Source: Streptomyces sp. ITFR-16
GTDB lineage: Bacteria; Actinomycetota; Actinomycetes; Streptomycetales; Streptomycetaceae
NCBI RefSeq assembly: GCF_031844705.1
Contig: NZ_CP134609.1
Location: 7,192,001 to 7,256,000 of the forward strand
Direction: 5' to 3'
DNA: 64,000 bases
The notes under the pieces were generated by a model. The model was not told the DNA's origin, did not search any database, and was given only the letters and a program-made list of their open reading frames with translations. Below, one piece after another: positions 50,050 through 59,900 of the stretch; position 1 is the first letter of the stretch; each line of letters starts with the position of its first letter. Position numbers and translations under genes: made by a program.

Positions 50050-51357
50050 ATGCGGTCGGGAATTTTCTCTCATGGTTCACGTACGGCGAGATGGACCGCG
50101 GCCGGTGCCGCCATGGTCATGGCCGGTCTGCTCGCGGGCTGCGGCGGCGACGGCGGCAGTGACGGCGGCGCGACCCTCACCGCGTACGTCTACGGCGACG
50201 ACGCCGTGAAGGTCCAGCAGGCCGCGGTCAAGGAGTTCAACAAGACCTCGGACGTGAAGGTCAAGCTCGTCTCCGTCCCCGGCACCGACTACGTCAACAA
50301 GCTCCGCAGCGCCATGGGTTCCCCGAGCGCCCCCGACATCTTCTTCAACTGGGGCGGCGGCTCCATCAAGCCGTACGTCGACGCGGACCAGCTGGTCGAC
50401 CTCACCTCGACCGTCAAGAGCGACACCACGCTCAAGGAGGGCTTCCTCCCCTCCGTCGTCGAGGCCGGCAGCCTCGACGGGAAGATCTACGGCGTCCCGA
50501 TGCGCGGCATGCAGCCCGTGATGCTCTTCTACAACAAGACCCTCTTCGCCGAGAACAGGATCGAGCCCCCCAGGACGTGGGAGGACCTCCAGAAGGCCAT
50601 CACCACCTTCAAGGGCAAGGGCATCACCCCGTTCGCCCTCGGCGGCTCCGACAAGTGGCCCGAGCTGATGTGGCTGGAGTACCTCCTCGACCGGATCGGC
50701 GGCCCCGACGTCTTCCGGAAGATCCAGAACGGCGACACCTCCGGCTGGGGCGACCCGGCCGTGCTCAAGACGGCCCGGACCGTCAAGCAGCTCGTCGACG
50801 AAGGCGCCTTCGGCAAGAACTTCAACTCCGTCGACTACGGCAACGGCGGCGCCCCCACCCTGCTCAGCAAGGGCAAGGCGGCCATGCACCTGATGGGCTC
50901 GTGGGAGTACTCCACCCAGCTCGGCAAGGCACCGGACTTCGCCAGGAAGGACCTCGGCTGGACCAGCTTCCCGACCGTCGCCGGCGGCGTCGGCGACCCG
51001 GCGGACGTGGTGGGCAACCCGACCAACTACTGGTCGGTCAACGCCCGCACCAAGCACAAGGACGAGGCCATCGCCTTCCTGAAGACCATGGCCTCCAAGT
51101 CCTACGCCCAGGCATTGGTCGACAACGGCGACGTCCCGACCACGTCCAACGCGGCGGCCATGCTGAGCGGATCGCCCAACCCGAAGTTCGCCGCCGACCA
51201 GTACGACATGGTCCAGAAGGCCCCGAGCTTCACCCTCTCCTGGGACCAGGCGCTGGAGTCCCAGTACGCCACCCCGCTGCTCACCGAGATCAGCAAGCTG
51301 TTCGCCGGCAAGTCGTCGCCCGAGCAGTTCGTCGCCGCGATGAAGGCCGTCAAGTAA
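50050..51357 (+). CDS. bxlE: Xylo-oligosaccharide-type ABC transporter binding lipoprotein (BxlE-like)
   Basis: The 435-aa lipoprotein has a lipobox LLAGC near residue 31, followed by an extracellular-solute-binding protein family 1 body (TLTAYVYGDDAVKVQQAAVK, KIYGVPMRGMQPVMLFYNKT, GKAAMHLMGSWEYSTQL). Gene order with two permeases and a GH3 beta-xylosidase matches the Streptomyces bxlEFGA operon, whose BxlE binds xylobiose and xylotriose. The ATG at 50050 has AGAGGTG at about 5 nt. No ATPase is in the operon; such importers usually share MsiK encoded elsewhere. Confidence 0.9.
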   Translation: MRSGIFSHGSRTARWTAAGAAMVMAGLLAGCGGDGGSDGGATLTAYVYGDDAVKVQQAAVKEFNKTSDVKVKLVSVPGTDYVNKLRSAMGSPSAPDIFFNWGGGSIKPYVDADQLVDLTSTVKSDTTLKEGFLPSVVEAGSLDGKIYGVPMRGMQPVMLFYNKTLFAENRIEPPRTWEDLQKAITTFKGKGITPFALGGSDKWPELMWLEYLLDRIGGPDVFRKIQNGDTSGWGDPAVLKTARTVKQLVDEGAFGKNFNSVDYGNGGAPTLLSKGKAAMHLMGSWEYSTQLGKAPDFARKDLGWTSFPTVAGGVGDPADVVGNPTNYWSVNARTKHKDEAIAFLKTMASKSYAQALVDNGDVPTTSNAAAMLSGSPNPKFAADQYDMVQKAPSFTLSWDQALESQYATPLLTEISKLFAGKSSPEQFVAAMKAVK

Positions 51358-51359
51358 CA

Positions 51360-52289
51360 ATGTCCCACGTCTCTTCGTACAAAAAGGTGCGTGGAGGAAG
51401 GAAGGCGGCCGCCGGCAGCGTCGGCCGCCCCCCGGTCGTCTGGGCCCTGCCCGGCATCCTCTTCTTCGCCGTCTTCGCGATCGTCCCGCTGGGGATCGCC
51501 GTCTACCTCTCCTTCTGCCACTGGGACGGGCTCAACTCCCCGGCCCCCGTCGGCACGGACAACTGGACCAGGCTGTTCAAGGACCCGGAGTTCCGTCAGG
51601 CCGCCTGGCTGAGCCTGCTCCTCACCGCGGTCAGCTGGGCCTTCCAGACCCCCGTGGCCCTGCTGCTCGGTGTCTGGGCGGCCGGCAGACAGCGCAGCCG
51701 CGCCGTGCTCTCGGCGGTCTTCTTCATCCCGCTGCTGCTCTCCACCACGGCCATCGCGATGCTCTTCCACGCCCTGCTCGACCCGAACTTCGGTGTGATC
51801 AAGGAGATCGGGCCCTGGTTCGGCATCGACCCGAACATCATGGGCTCGTCCACCGGCGCCCTGCTCACCGTGGCCTTCGTCGGCGGCTGGCAGTTCATGC
51901 CCTTCCACACCCTGATCTACCAGGGCGGCACCCGGCAGATCCCGCAGGTCCTGTACCAGGCCGCGGAGATCGACGGGGCCGGCATGCTCCGCCAGTTCTT
52001 CCACATCACGCTGCCGCAGCTGCGCAACACCGTCACGACCTCGTCGGTCCTGATGATCGTCGGCTCGCTGACGTACTTCGACACCGTGCTGATCATGACC
52101 AAGGGCGGTCCGGGCACGGACACCACCGTGCTGCCCTACCTGATGTACCGGACCGGTTTCCAGACCTACGACCTCGGCTACGCCGCGGCGATCGCGACGG
52201 CCCTGGTCGTCGTGGCCACCGCCCTGTCCCTGATCCTGGTCCGCTTCAGCGGCTTCGGGAACATGCGGTCCACCCGGGAAGGTATGTGA
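51360..52289 (+). CDS. bxlF: Sugar ABC transporter permease (BxlF-like, MalF/UgpA type)
   Basis: The 309-aa membrane protein has about six helices, typical of CUT1 permeases, with the EAA loop AAEIDGAGMLRQFFHITLPQ. The ATG at 51360 follows the bxlE stop after 2 bp, indicating coupled translation. It pairs with the next gene to form the importer channel. Confidence 0.92.
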   Translation: MSHVSSYKKVRGGRKAAAGSVGRPPVVWALPGILFFAVFAIVPLGIAVYLSFCHWDGLNSPAPVGTDNWTRLFKDPEFRQAAWLSLLLTAVSWAFQTPVALLLGVWAAGRQRSRAVLSAVFFIPLLLSTTAIAMLFHALLDPNFGVIKEIGPWFGIDPNIMGSSTGALLTVAFVGGWQFMPFHTLIYQGGTRQIPQVLYQAAEIDGAGMLRQFFHITLPQLRNTVTTSSVLMIVGSLTYFDTVLIMTKGGPGTDTTVLPYLMYRTGFQTYDLGYAAAIATALVVVATALSLILVRFSGFGNMRSTREGM

Positions 52290-52293
52290 CGCG

Positions 52294-53187
52294 ATGTCTC
52301 TCGACACCCGCCCCGCCACGCGCCCCGCGCAGCCCGTGACCCGCGGCCTGCCGGCCGCCCTGCGGCGCCGCAGGAAGTGGGGCAACCCCCTGGCCGGCCT
52401 GGGCTCGCTGGTCTGGCTGCTCCTCGTGACCGTCCCGCTCTACACCCTGGTCTCCTCCTCGCTCATGCACCAGGACGAGGCGCTCAACGGCGATCCGCTG
52501 GCCGTGCCGGCCCACCCGACGCTCGACAACTACCGCACCGTGCTGGACAGCGGCTTCTCCTCGATGCTCGCCAACACCGCGATCGTCGCCGCGGCCACCG
52601 TCGCCATCGTGCTGCTGCTCGCGGTGCCCGTCGCCTATGTCGCGGTACGCACCCGCAGCAGGCTCTCCTCGCTGGCCTTCCGCACCTTCCTGCTCGGAGT
52701 GGCCATCCCCGCGCAGGCCGTGATCGTGCCGCTGTACCTGCTCATCAGCAAGATGGGCCTCTACGACAGCCTGCCGGCGATCATCCTGCCCACCGCCGCG
52801 TTCGCGATGCCGGTGGCGGTGCTGATCCTCAGCGGCACCATGCGCGACGTCTCCGAGGAGATGTACGAGGCGATGGCGCTCGACGGCGCGACCCCGCTGC
52901 GGATGCTGTGGCAGCTGGCGGTCCCGATGTCCAAGGCCGGCATCAGCACGGTGGCCATCTACACGGCCCTCCAGGCGTGGAACGGCTTCCTGTTCCCGCT
53001 GATCCTGACCCAGTCGGAGGAGAACCGGGTGCTGACCCTCGGCCTCTTCAACTTCATGTCCCAGTTCGGGGTGAACATCCCCGCCGTGCTGGCCGCGATC
53101 GTGCTCTCCGTCGTGCCGATCTTCGCCGTGTACCTCGTGGCCCGGAAGGCACTGGTCAACGGACTGATGGGGGTGGGCGGCAAGTAG
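52294..53187 (+). CDS. bxlG: Sugar ABC transporter permease (BxlG-like, MalG/UgpE type)
   Basis: The 297-aa permease has six predicted helices and the MalG-type EAA loop EAMALDGATPLRMLWQLAVP. An Arg-rich start (TRGLPAALRRRRKWG) precedes the first helix. It begins 4 bp after bxlF and is followed by the GH3 gene after about 50 bp. Confidence 0.92.
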   Translation: MSLDTRPATRPAQPVTRGLPAALRRRRKWGNPLAGLGSLVWLLLVTVPLYTLVSSSLMHQDEALNGDPLAVPAHPTLDNYRTVLDSGFSSMLANTAIVAAATVAIVLLLAVPVAYVAVRTRSRLSSLAFRTFLLGVAIPAQAVIVPLYLLISKMGLYDSLPAIILPTAAFAMPVAVLILSGTMRDVSEEMYEAMALDGATPLRMLWQLAVPMSKAGISTVAIYTALQAWNGFLFPLILTQSEENRVLTLGLFNFMSQFGVNIPAVLAAIVLSVVPIFAVYLVARKALVNGLMGVGGK

Positions 53188-53239
53188 CCCCACCACGCCG
53201 CCCCGTACCACCGCACTCTTGAGAGGAATCCCCGCCGCC

Positions 53240-55654
53240 ATGGCAAACCCCCCTGTCCCGCATGCCCGCAGCACCGAAGCGGCCACCGCCGTCGAAGGCC
53301 CCTGGCAGGATCCCGCGCTGCCCCCGCGGGAGCGGGTGGCCGACCTCGTCTCCCGGATGACCCTTGAGGAGAAGACCGCCCAGCTGTACGGAATCTGGGT
53401 GGGCGCCGACGCCGACGGGGACGGGGTCGCCCCGCACCAGAACGACATGGTCGACCCCATCGACTGGGACGCGCTGATCCCGCTCGGCCTCGGCCAGCTC
53501 ACCCGGCCCTTCGGCACCGCGCCGGTGGACCCCGCCGTGGGCGCGGTCTCGCTGGCCCGGGCCCAGCGGGCGATCGCCGGAGCCGGACGCTTCGGCATCC
53601 CGGCACTCGCCCACGAGGAGTGCCTCGCCGGATTCACCGCCTGGGGCGCGACCGCCTACCCGGTCCCGCTGTCCTGGGGCGCGGCCTGGAATCCGGACCT
53701 GGTCACCGAGATGGCCCACCGGATCGGCAGCGACATGCGGTCCGTCGGCATCCACCAGGGGCTGGCCCCCGTCCTGGACGTGGTCCGCGACCTGCGCTGG
53801 GGCCGCGTCGAGGAGACCATCGGAGAGGACCCCTACCTCGTCGCCACCATCGGCACCGCCTATGTGCGCGGACTGGAGTCCGCCGGCATCGTCGCCACCC
53901 TCAAGCACTTCGCCGGATACGCCGCCTCCGCCGGCGCCCGCAACCTCTCGCCCGTCCGGGCCGGGGCCAGGGAACTGGCCGACGTCGTTCTGCCGCCCTT
54001 CGAGATGGCGCTGACCGAGGGCGGCGCCCGCTCGGTCATGCACTCCTACACGGAGATCGACGGGGTGCCGTCGGCGGCCGACCCGTCCCTGCTGACCGGA
54101 CTGCTCCGCGACACCTGGGGATTCGAGGGCACGGTCGTCGCCGACTACTTCGCGATCGGTTTCCTGGAGACGCTGCACAAGATCGCCGAGGACCGCGCCG
54201 ACGCCGCCCGCCTGGCCCTGCGGGCCGGGGTGGACGTCGAACTGCCCACCGTCCGCAGCTACGGCGAGGAACTCGTCGCCGCCGTCCGCCACGGCACCGT
54301 GCCCGAGGAACTGGTCGACCGGGCGCTGCACCGCGTCCTGCTCCAGAAGTGCGAACTCGGGCTGCTCGACCCCGACTGGAACCCGCTGCCCGCACTCCTG
54401 CGAGGCGGCGGCCCCGAGCAGGTGCGCGACACCATCGACCTCGACCCGCCCCGGAACCGGGCACTCGCCCGGCGGCTGGCCGAGCAGGCCGTGGTGCTGC
54501 TGGCCAACCCCGGTGACACCCTGCCGCTGAGCGGTACGGGACGCATCGCCGTGGTCGGACCCCGCGCCGACGACGCGCTCGCCATGCTCGGCTGCTACTC
54601 CTTCCCCAGCCATGTCGGGGTCCTGCACCCCGAGACCGCCACGGGCATCGACATCCCGACCCTGCTCGACTCGCTGCGCGCCGAGTTCCCCGGCGCCGCC
54701 CTCGACAGCGTGCCCGGCTGCGAGGTGGACGGCACGGACACCTCTCAGATCGCCGCCGCCGCCGGCCTCGCCCGGGACGCGGACGTGTGCGTCGCCGTGC
54801 TCGGCGACCGGGCCGGACTCTTCGGGCGCGGCACCTCGGGCGAGGGCTGCGACGCCGACGACCTCTCGCTCCCCGGCGTCCAGGGCGAACTGCTCGACGC
54901 GCTGCTGGAGAGCGGGACCCCGGTGGTCCTGGTGCTGCTGTCGGGCCGCCCGTACGCGCTGGGCCGCTGGGCGGACCGCACGGCCGCCGTGGTGCAGGCG
55001 TTCTTCCCCGGCGAGGAGGGCGGCCCGGCCCTCGCCGGGGTGCTCTCCGGCCGGGTCAACCCCTCCGGCCGCCTGCCGGTCGGCGTCTCGCGGCACCCCG
55101 GCGGCCAGCCGTGGACGTACCTCCAGCCGCCGCTGGGACTCGCCAACGGGGTCACCAACCTGGACCCGACGCCGCTCTACCCCTTCGGTCACGGTCTCTC
55201 GTACACCTCCTTCGCCTGGGAGGCGGGGGCGCCGGTGCCCGAGGAGATCCCCACGGACGGCTCCGCCGACATCGAGCTGACGGTCCGCAACACCGGTGAC
55301 CGGGCGGGCGCGGAGGTCGTTCAGCTCTATGTGCACGACCCGGTCGCCCAGATCACCCGCCCCGACAGCCGGCTCATCGGCTACGCGAGGGTTGCGCTGG
55401 AGGCCGGGCAGGAGGCGCGGGTGCGCTTCCGGTTCCACGCCGATCTGGTGTCCTTCACCGGCATCGAGGGCCGGCGCGTCGTCGAACCCGGTGCGCTGGA
55501 GCTGCGCCTCGCCGCGTCCAGCGGTGCCGAGGACATCCGGCACACCGTGCGGCTGAGGCTGACCGGCCCGGAGCGCACGCTCGACCACCGCCGCCGGCTG
55601 GTCTGCGACGCCTCCATCGAGCACGTCACGGCGGCCGCCCCGGTCGGCGGCTGA
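53240..55654 (+). CDS. bxlA: GH3 beta-xylosidase, cytoplasmic (BxlA-like)
   Basis: The 804-aa enzyme has no signal peptide. The GH3 N-domain includes LKHFAGYAASAGARN and the nucleophile Asp in TVVADYFAIGF. The C-domain carries RDADVCVAVLGDRAGLFGRG and ends with a fibronectin-III-like domain (VRNTGDRAGAEVVQLYVHDP). Its place after a xylo-oligosaccharide importer supports hydrolysis of imported xylobiose to xylose. I use the ATG at 53240; a TTG at 53219 would give only a few more residues. It overlaps nothing and is followed by the xylanase leader. Confidence 0.9.
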   Translation: MANPPVPHARSTEAATAVEGPWQDPALPPRERVADLVSRMTLEEKTAQLYGIWVGADADGDGVAPHQNDMVDPIDWDALIPLGLGQLTRPFGTAPVDPAVGAVSLARAQRAIAGAGRFGIPALAHEECLAGFTAWGATAYPVPLSWGAAWNPDLVTEMAHRIGSDMRSVGIHQGLAPVLDVVRDLRWGRVEETIGEDPYLVATIGTAYVRGLESAGIVATLKHFAGYAASAGARNLSPVRAGARELADVVLPPFEMALTEGGARSVMHSYTEIDGVPSAADPSLLTGLLRDTWGFEGTVVADYFAIGFLETLHKIAEDRADAARLALRAGVDVELPTVRSYGEELVAAVRHGTVPEELVDRALHRVLLQKCELGLLDPDWNPLPALLRGGGPEQVRDTIDLDPPRNRALARRLAEQAVVLLANPGDTLPLSGTGRIAVVGPRADDALAMLGCYSFPSHVGVLHPETATGIDIPTLLDSLRAEFPGAALDSVPGCEVDGTDTSQIAAAAGLARDADVCVAVLGDRAGLFGRGTSGEGCDADDLSLPGVQGELLDALLESGTPVVLVLLSGRPYALGRWADRTAAVVQAFFPGEEGGPALAGVLSGRVNPSGRLPVGVSRHPGGQPWTYLQPPLGLANGVTNLDPTPLYPFGHGLSYTSFAWEAGAPVPEEIPTDGSADIELTVRNTGDRAGAEVVQLYVHDPVAQITRPDSRLIGYARVALEAGQEARVRFRFHADLVSFTGIEGRRVVEPGALELRLAASSGAEDIRHTVRLRLTGPERTLDHRRRLVCDASIEHVTAAAPVGG

Positions 55655-55752
55655 CCCTCCCGAGGCCACCGGGCGGGGGCGGCGCCGCCCGCACCGCCGC
55701 CGCCAGGTTCCGTACCGCCGCCGCCCGTGCGCCGGCGGTGCGGAGAGGGTCG

Positions 55753-55763
55753 CGAAACTTTCG
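55753..55763. promoter_or_regulatory. BxlR/XlnR-type operator before the GH10 xylanase
   Basis: CGAAACTTTCG is an exact copy of the palindromic CGAAA-C-TTTCG element found upstream of Streptomyces xylanase genes. It is continued by AAAC. It lies 72 nt before the xylanase start. The LacI protein encoded at 48841-49899 is its likely binder. Confidence 0.75.
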
Positions 55764-55834
55764 AAACACCCGCACCGTACGCACGCCACCGGCCTGACGG
55801 CAGGCGCGTACGTCCATCGAAGGGGTTGTATGTC

Positions 55835-56896
55835 ATGCGCAAGCCAACGAAGGCCGTTCTGACCGGCGCCGCCGTCGCGGCCCTGCTCGTCCCCTGCACC
55901 GTCAACGCCGTCGCCAACTCCGGCCGCGGCAGGCCGCACCAGGACACCTCGGCGACCACCCTCGGCGCGCTGGGCAAGCGGGCCGGCCTGCGGATCGGCA
56001 CGGCGGTCGACACCTCCGCGCTCGCCGAGGACGCGTCCTACCGGGCCAGGGCGGCGTCCGAATTCACCTCCGTCACCCCCGAGAACGTCATGAAGTGGGA
56101 CGCCGTCGAGGGGCAGCGGGGCCGGTACGACTGGTCCGAGGCCGACAAGCTGGTCGACTTCGCCCGCGCCAACGGACAGTTGGTCCGCGGCCACACCCTG
56201 CTCTGGCACAACCAATTGCCCGGCTGGCTCACCACCGCCGACCTCGGAGCCGACGAACTGCGCGCCGTCCTGCGCAAGCACATCACCGACGAGGCCCGCC
56301 ACTTCAAGGGCCGGATCTGGCAGTGGGACGTCGTCAACGAGGCGTTCGACGACGACGGCACCCTGCGCGACAGCATCTGGCTGCGGAAGCTCGGCCCCGG
56401 CTACATCGCGGACGCCTTCCGCTGGGCCCACGAGGCCGACCCCAAGGCCAAGCTGTTCATCAACGACTACAACATCGAGGGCGTCAACGCCAAGAGCACT
56501 GCCCTGCTGGAGCTGGTCACACGGCTGCGCGAGCAGCACGTACCCATCGACGGCGTCGGCATCCAGGGCCACCTCGCCGTCCAGTACAACGCCCCGCACG
56601 ACATCGCCGCGAACATGAAGCGGTTCGACGACCTGGGCCTGGAGACCGCGATCACCGAGGCGGACGTCCGGATCCCGATGCCGTCCGACAGCACCGGGCA
56701 GGAGGCCCAGGCCGAGGGGTACGACGTGCTGCTGCGCGGCTGCCTGCTCACCCGGCGCTGCACCGACTTCACGGTGTGGGGCTTCTCCGACACGTACTCC
56801 TGGGTGCCGTCCACCTTCGAGGGCGAGGGCGCGGCAACCTCTTCGACGAGAACGACCGGCCCAAGCCCGCCTACCGGGCGCTCCTGGACGACCTGA
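55835..56896 (+). CDS. GH10 endo-beta-1,4-xylanase with a 3' frameshift
   Basis: The product has a Sec signal peptide (AVLTGAAVAALLVPCTVNAVA) and a GH10 barrel with FTSVTPENVMKWDAVEG, GHTLLWHNQLPGWL, acid/base Glu in WDVVNEAF and nucleophile Glu in ITEADVRIPM. After GFSDTYSWVPSTFEGEGA the frame is lost: the sequence near 56831-56836 lacks one base compared with a normal GCG-GCC-AAC run. The annotated frame ends with an unrelated 20-residue tail at 56896. In the +1 frame the expected NLFDENDRPKPAYRALLDDL end continues to a stop at 56913, which overlaps the next start as ATGA. Both catalytic residues are kept; only the last helix is altered. It may be a sequencing error or a real mutation. Confidence 0.88.
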   Translation: MRKPTKAVLTGAAVAALLVPCTVNAVANSGRGRPHQDTSATTLGALGKRAGLRIGTAVDTSALAEDASYRARAASEFTSVTPENVMKWDAVEGQRGRYDWSEADKLVDFARANGQLVRGHTLLWHNQLPGWLTTADLGADELRAVLRKHITDEARHFKGRIWQWDVVNEAFDDDGTLRDSIWLRKLGPGYIADAFRWAHEADPKAKLFINDYNIEGVNAKSTALLELVTRLREQHVPIDGVGIQGHLAVQYNAPHDIAANMKRFDDLGLETAITEADVRIPMPSDSTGQEAQAEGYDVLLRGCLLTRRCTDFTVWGFSDTYSWVPSTFEGEGAATSSTRTTGPSPPTGRSWTT

Positions 56897-56909
56897 AGCT
56901 GGCCGCCCG

Positions 56910-59900
56910 ATGAGCGACCGCCTCCCGGACACGGACACAGAGAAGAGCGATATGGGCCACGGCGTTCCGCGGTACGCCGGCCGCAGGGCGGTCCTCGGCC
57001 TCGGTCTGGGGCTCACCGCCCTCACCGCGACGCCCCTCGGCTCCCTTCTCGGGATGTCGGGCGAGGCGGCCGCGACCGGCCACGGCCCTTCGGCCCGGCC
57101 CGCGGACCCCGGCTCGTACATCTCGTTCACGGCGGGACCGGGCACCTTCCCGCTGGTCAGGAACGGGCGTGCGGCCCCGGTCGTGGTCAGCGACCGTGAC
57201 TGGGCGGGCGTCGTGCGGGTGGCGGGCGACCTCCGCGACGACATCGAACGCGTCACCGGCGTCCGCCCCGCCCTCTCCCACGGGGCGGTGCCCGGGGGGC
57301 GCGAGATCACGCTCATCGGCACCGTGGGCCGCAGCCCGCTGATCGACCGGTTGATCGCCGACGGGAAGCTCGACGTCTCCTCGATCCGGGGCAAGTGGGA
57401 GACCAGCCTCCAGACCGTCGTGGACCGGCCGCTGCCGGGTGTGGACCGCGCGTTCGTGATCGCCGGCAGCGACCAGCGCGGCACCGTCTTCGGCACGTAC
57501 GACGTCTCGCGGGGGATCGGCGTCTCGCCCTGGTACTGGTGGGACGACGTCGTCCCCGTGCACCGGGACGAGATCCACGTCCTGCCCGGCCGGCACACCC
57601 AGGGCACCCCCGCCGTGAAGTACCGGGGCTTCTTCATCAACGACGAGAACCCCGCGCTCGGCACCTGGGCGCCCGCCCACTTCGGCCCCGGCAAGGCCCC
57701 CGGCTACGAGGGCGGCTTCAACGCGGACTTCTACGCCAGGGTCTTCGAGGTCATGCTCCGCCTCAAGGCCAACTACCTGTGGCCGGCCGTCTGGGGCCGC
57801 GCCTTCGCCGAGGACGATCCGCTCAACCACGCCACCGCCAAGGCGTACGGCATCGTCATGGGCACCTCCCACGAGGCCCCCATGATGCGCGGCATCGAGG
57901 AGTGGAACCGGCACGCGGTCGCCGCCGTGCGCGACGAGGCCGGCACCGTCACCACCCCCGGCCACGACCCCTACGGCGGCACCGGTGAGTGGTCCTTCCG
58001 CCGCAACGCCGAGGCCATCAAGGCCTACTGGGCCGACGGCATCCGGCGGATGAAGGACGAGGACTTCGAGGGCGTCGTCACCCTCGGGATGCGCGGCAAC
58101 GGCGACGTCGGCCTCCCCGACGGCGACGGCATCGAGCTGATGACCGAGATCATCGCCACCCAGCGGCAGATCCTGGCCGAGGTCACCGGCAGGGACATCA
58201 CCACGATTCCGCAGGTCTGGACGCTCTACGAGGAGGTCCAGCACTACTGGGACCGGGGACTGCGCGTGCCCGACGACATCACGGTCGTCCTCACCGACGA
58301 CAACTGGGCCAACATCCGCAAGCTGCCCGACCTGAAGAACGACGCCCGCGAGGGCGGCTACGGCCTCTATTACCACTTCGACTACGTCGGGGTCGGCCGC
58401 AACTACAAGTGGGTGGACACCACCTCGCTGCCCAACATGTGGGACCAGCTCCACCAGTGCGTCGCCTACGGCAACCACGGACTGTGGGTCACCAACGCGG
58501 GTGACCTCAAGGGCAACGAACTGCCCACCCAGTTCTTCCTGGAGTACGCCTGGGACCCGGAGCGCTGGCCCCTGGACCGGCTGCCGGAGTGGGAGGAGCG
58601 GTACGCACGGCAGAACTTCGGCGAGCAGCAGGCCACCGCCGTCGCGGACATCCTGCGCACCTACGCCCGGCTCCAGTCACGGCGCAAGCCCGAACTCCTC
58701 AACCGGAGGATCACCCTCGACCCGGCCAAGGACCCCGCCACGGACAGCTCGGCCGTCGTCCACGACGACCAGGCCGGCCCGTTCAGTCTCGTCGACTACC
58801 GCGAGCTGGAGCGGGTCACCGAGGAGTGGCGCCGGCTCGGAGCCGAGGCCGAGAGCGTCGGCCGCAGGCTGCCTGCCTCCGCCCAGGACGCCTGGTACGA
58901 ACTGGTCGGCTACGAGGTGCTGGCCACCGCCAATCTCTACGCGCTGCGCGAGGCGGAGTTCACCAACCTGCACTACGCCGCACAGGGCCGGGCCGGCACC
59001 AACGACCTGGCCGCCGCCGCAGAGGCGGGGCTCGCCGAGGATCTGGCCCTGGCCGACCGCTTCCACACCGTCGCTGGCGGGAAGTGGCGGGGCTTCCAGA
59101 CCCAGCCGCACATCGACTACGGAGATGTGGAGCGCTACGGCCCCAACGCGCCCTGGCAGCAGCCCGAGATCGACAACGTCGCGCTCAAGGACGTGCTCTT
59201 CCCCGAGGTCAGGCGCATCGAGCTGCCCGCCCGCGCGGAGATGGGCGTGGCCGTGGACGGCTCGGCCGCCTGGTGGCCGCACGAGCGCGGTCCGGCCGTG
59301 CTGCCGGTCTTCAGCCCCTACCAGAGCCGGCCCGCCCAGTACATCGAGGTGTTCAACCGGGGCCGCGCCCCGTTCGACTACCGGGTGCGGACCGGCGTCT
59401 CCTGGCTGACCGCCGACCGGGTCCGCGGCCGGGTCGCCCGGCAGGACCGGATCACCCTGCGCGTCGACTGGGACCGGGCGCCCCGGGGCGTCACCGAGGT
59501 GCCGGTCACGGTCACCGGGCCGGACGGCGCGACGGTGGTCGTCACGGCCGTCGTCGAGCGCCCGGCGCTCTCCCGCGCGCACCTGGACGGCTTCGTCGAG
59601 GCGAACGGATACGTCTCCATCGAGGCCGACCACTACAGCCGCGCCGTCGGGAGCCACGGGATCAGCTGGCAGCGCATCCCGGACATCGGACGCACCGGCG
59701 CCGGAATGGAGCCGTTCCCGGTCACCGCGCCCCGCCGGAGCCCGGGCGGCTCCGGTCCGCGACTGGAGTACCGGGTGAGCCTGTTCACCACCGGTCCGGT
59801 CACCGTCCACGCGTACCTCTCGCCCCGCAACAACCCGCTGCCGACCGACGGGCTGACGTACGCCGTCTCCTTCGACGACGCCGCGCCGCAGAGGGTGAAC

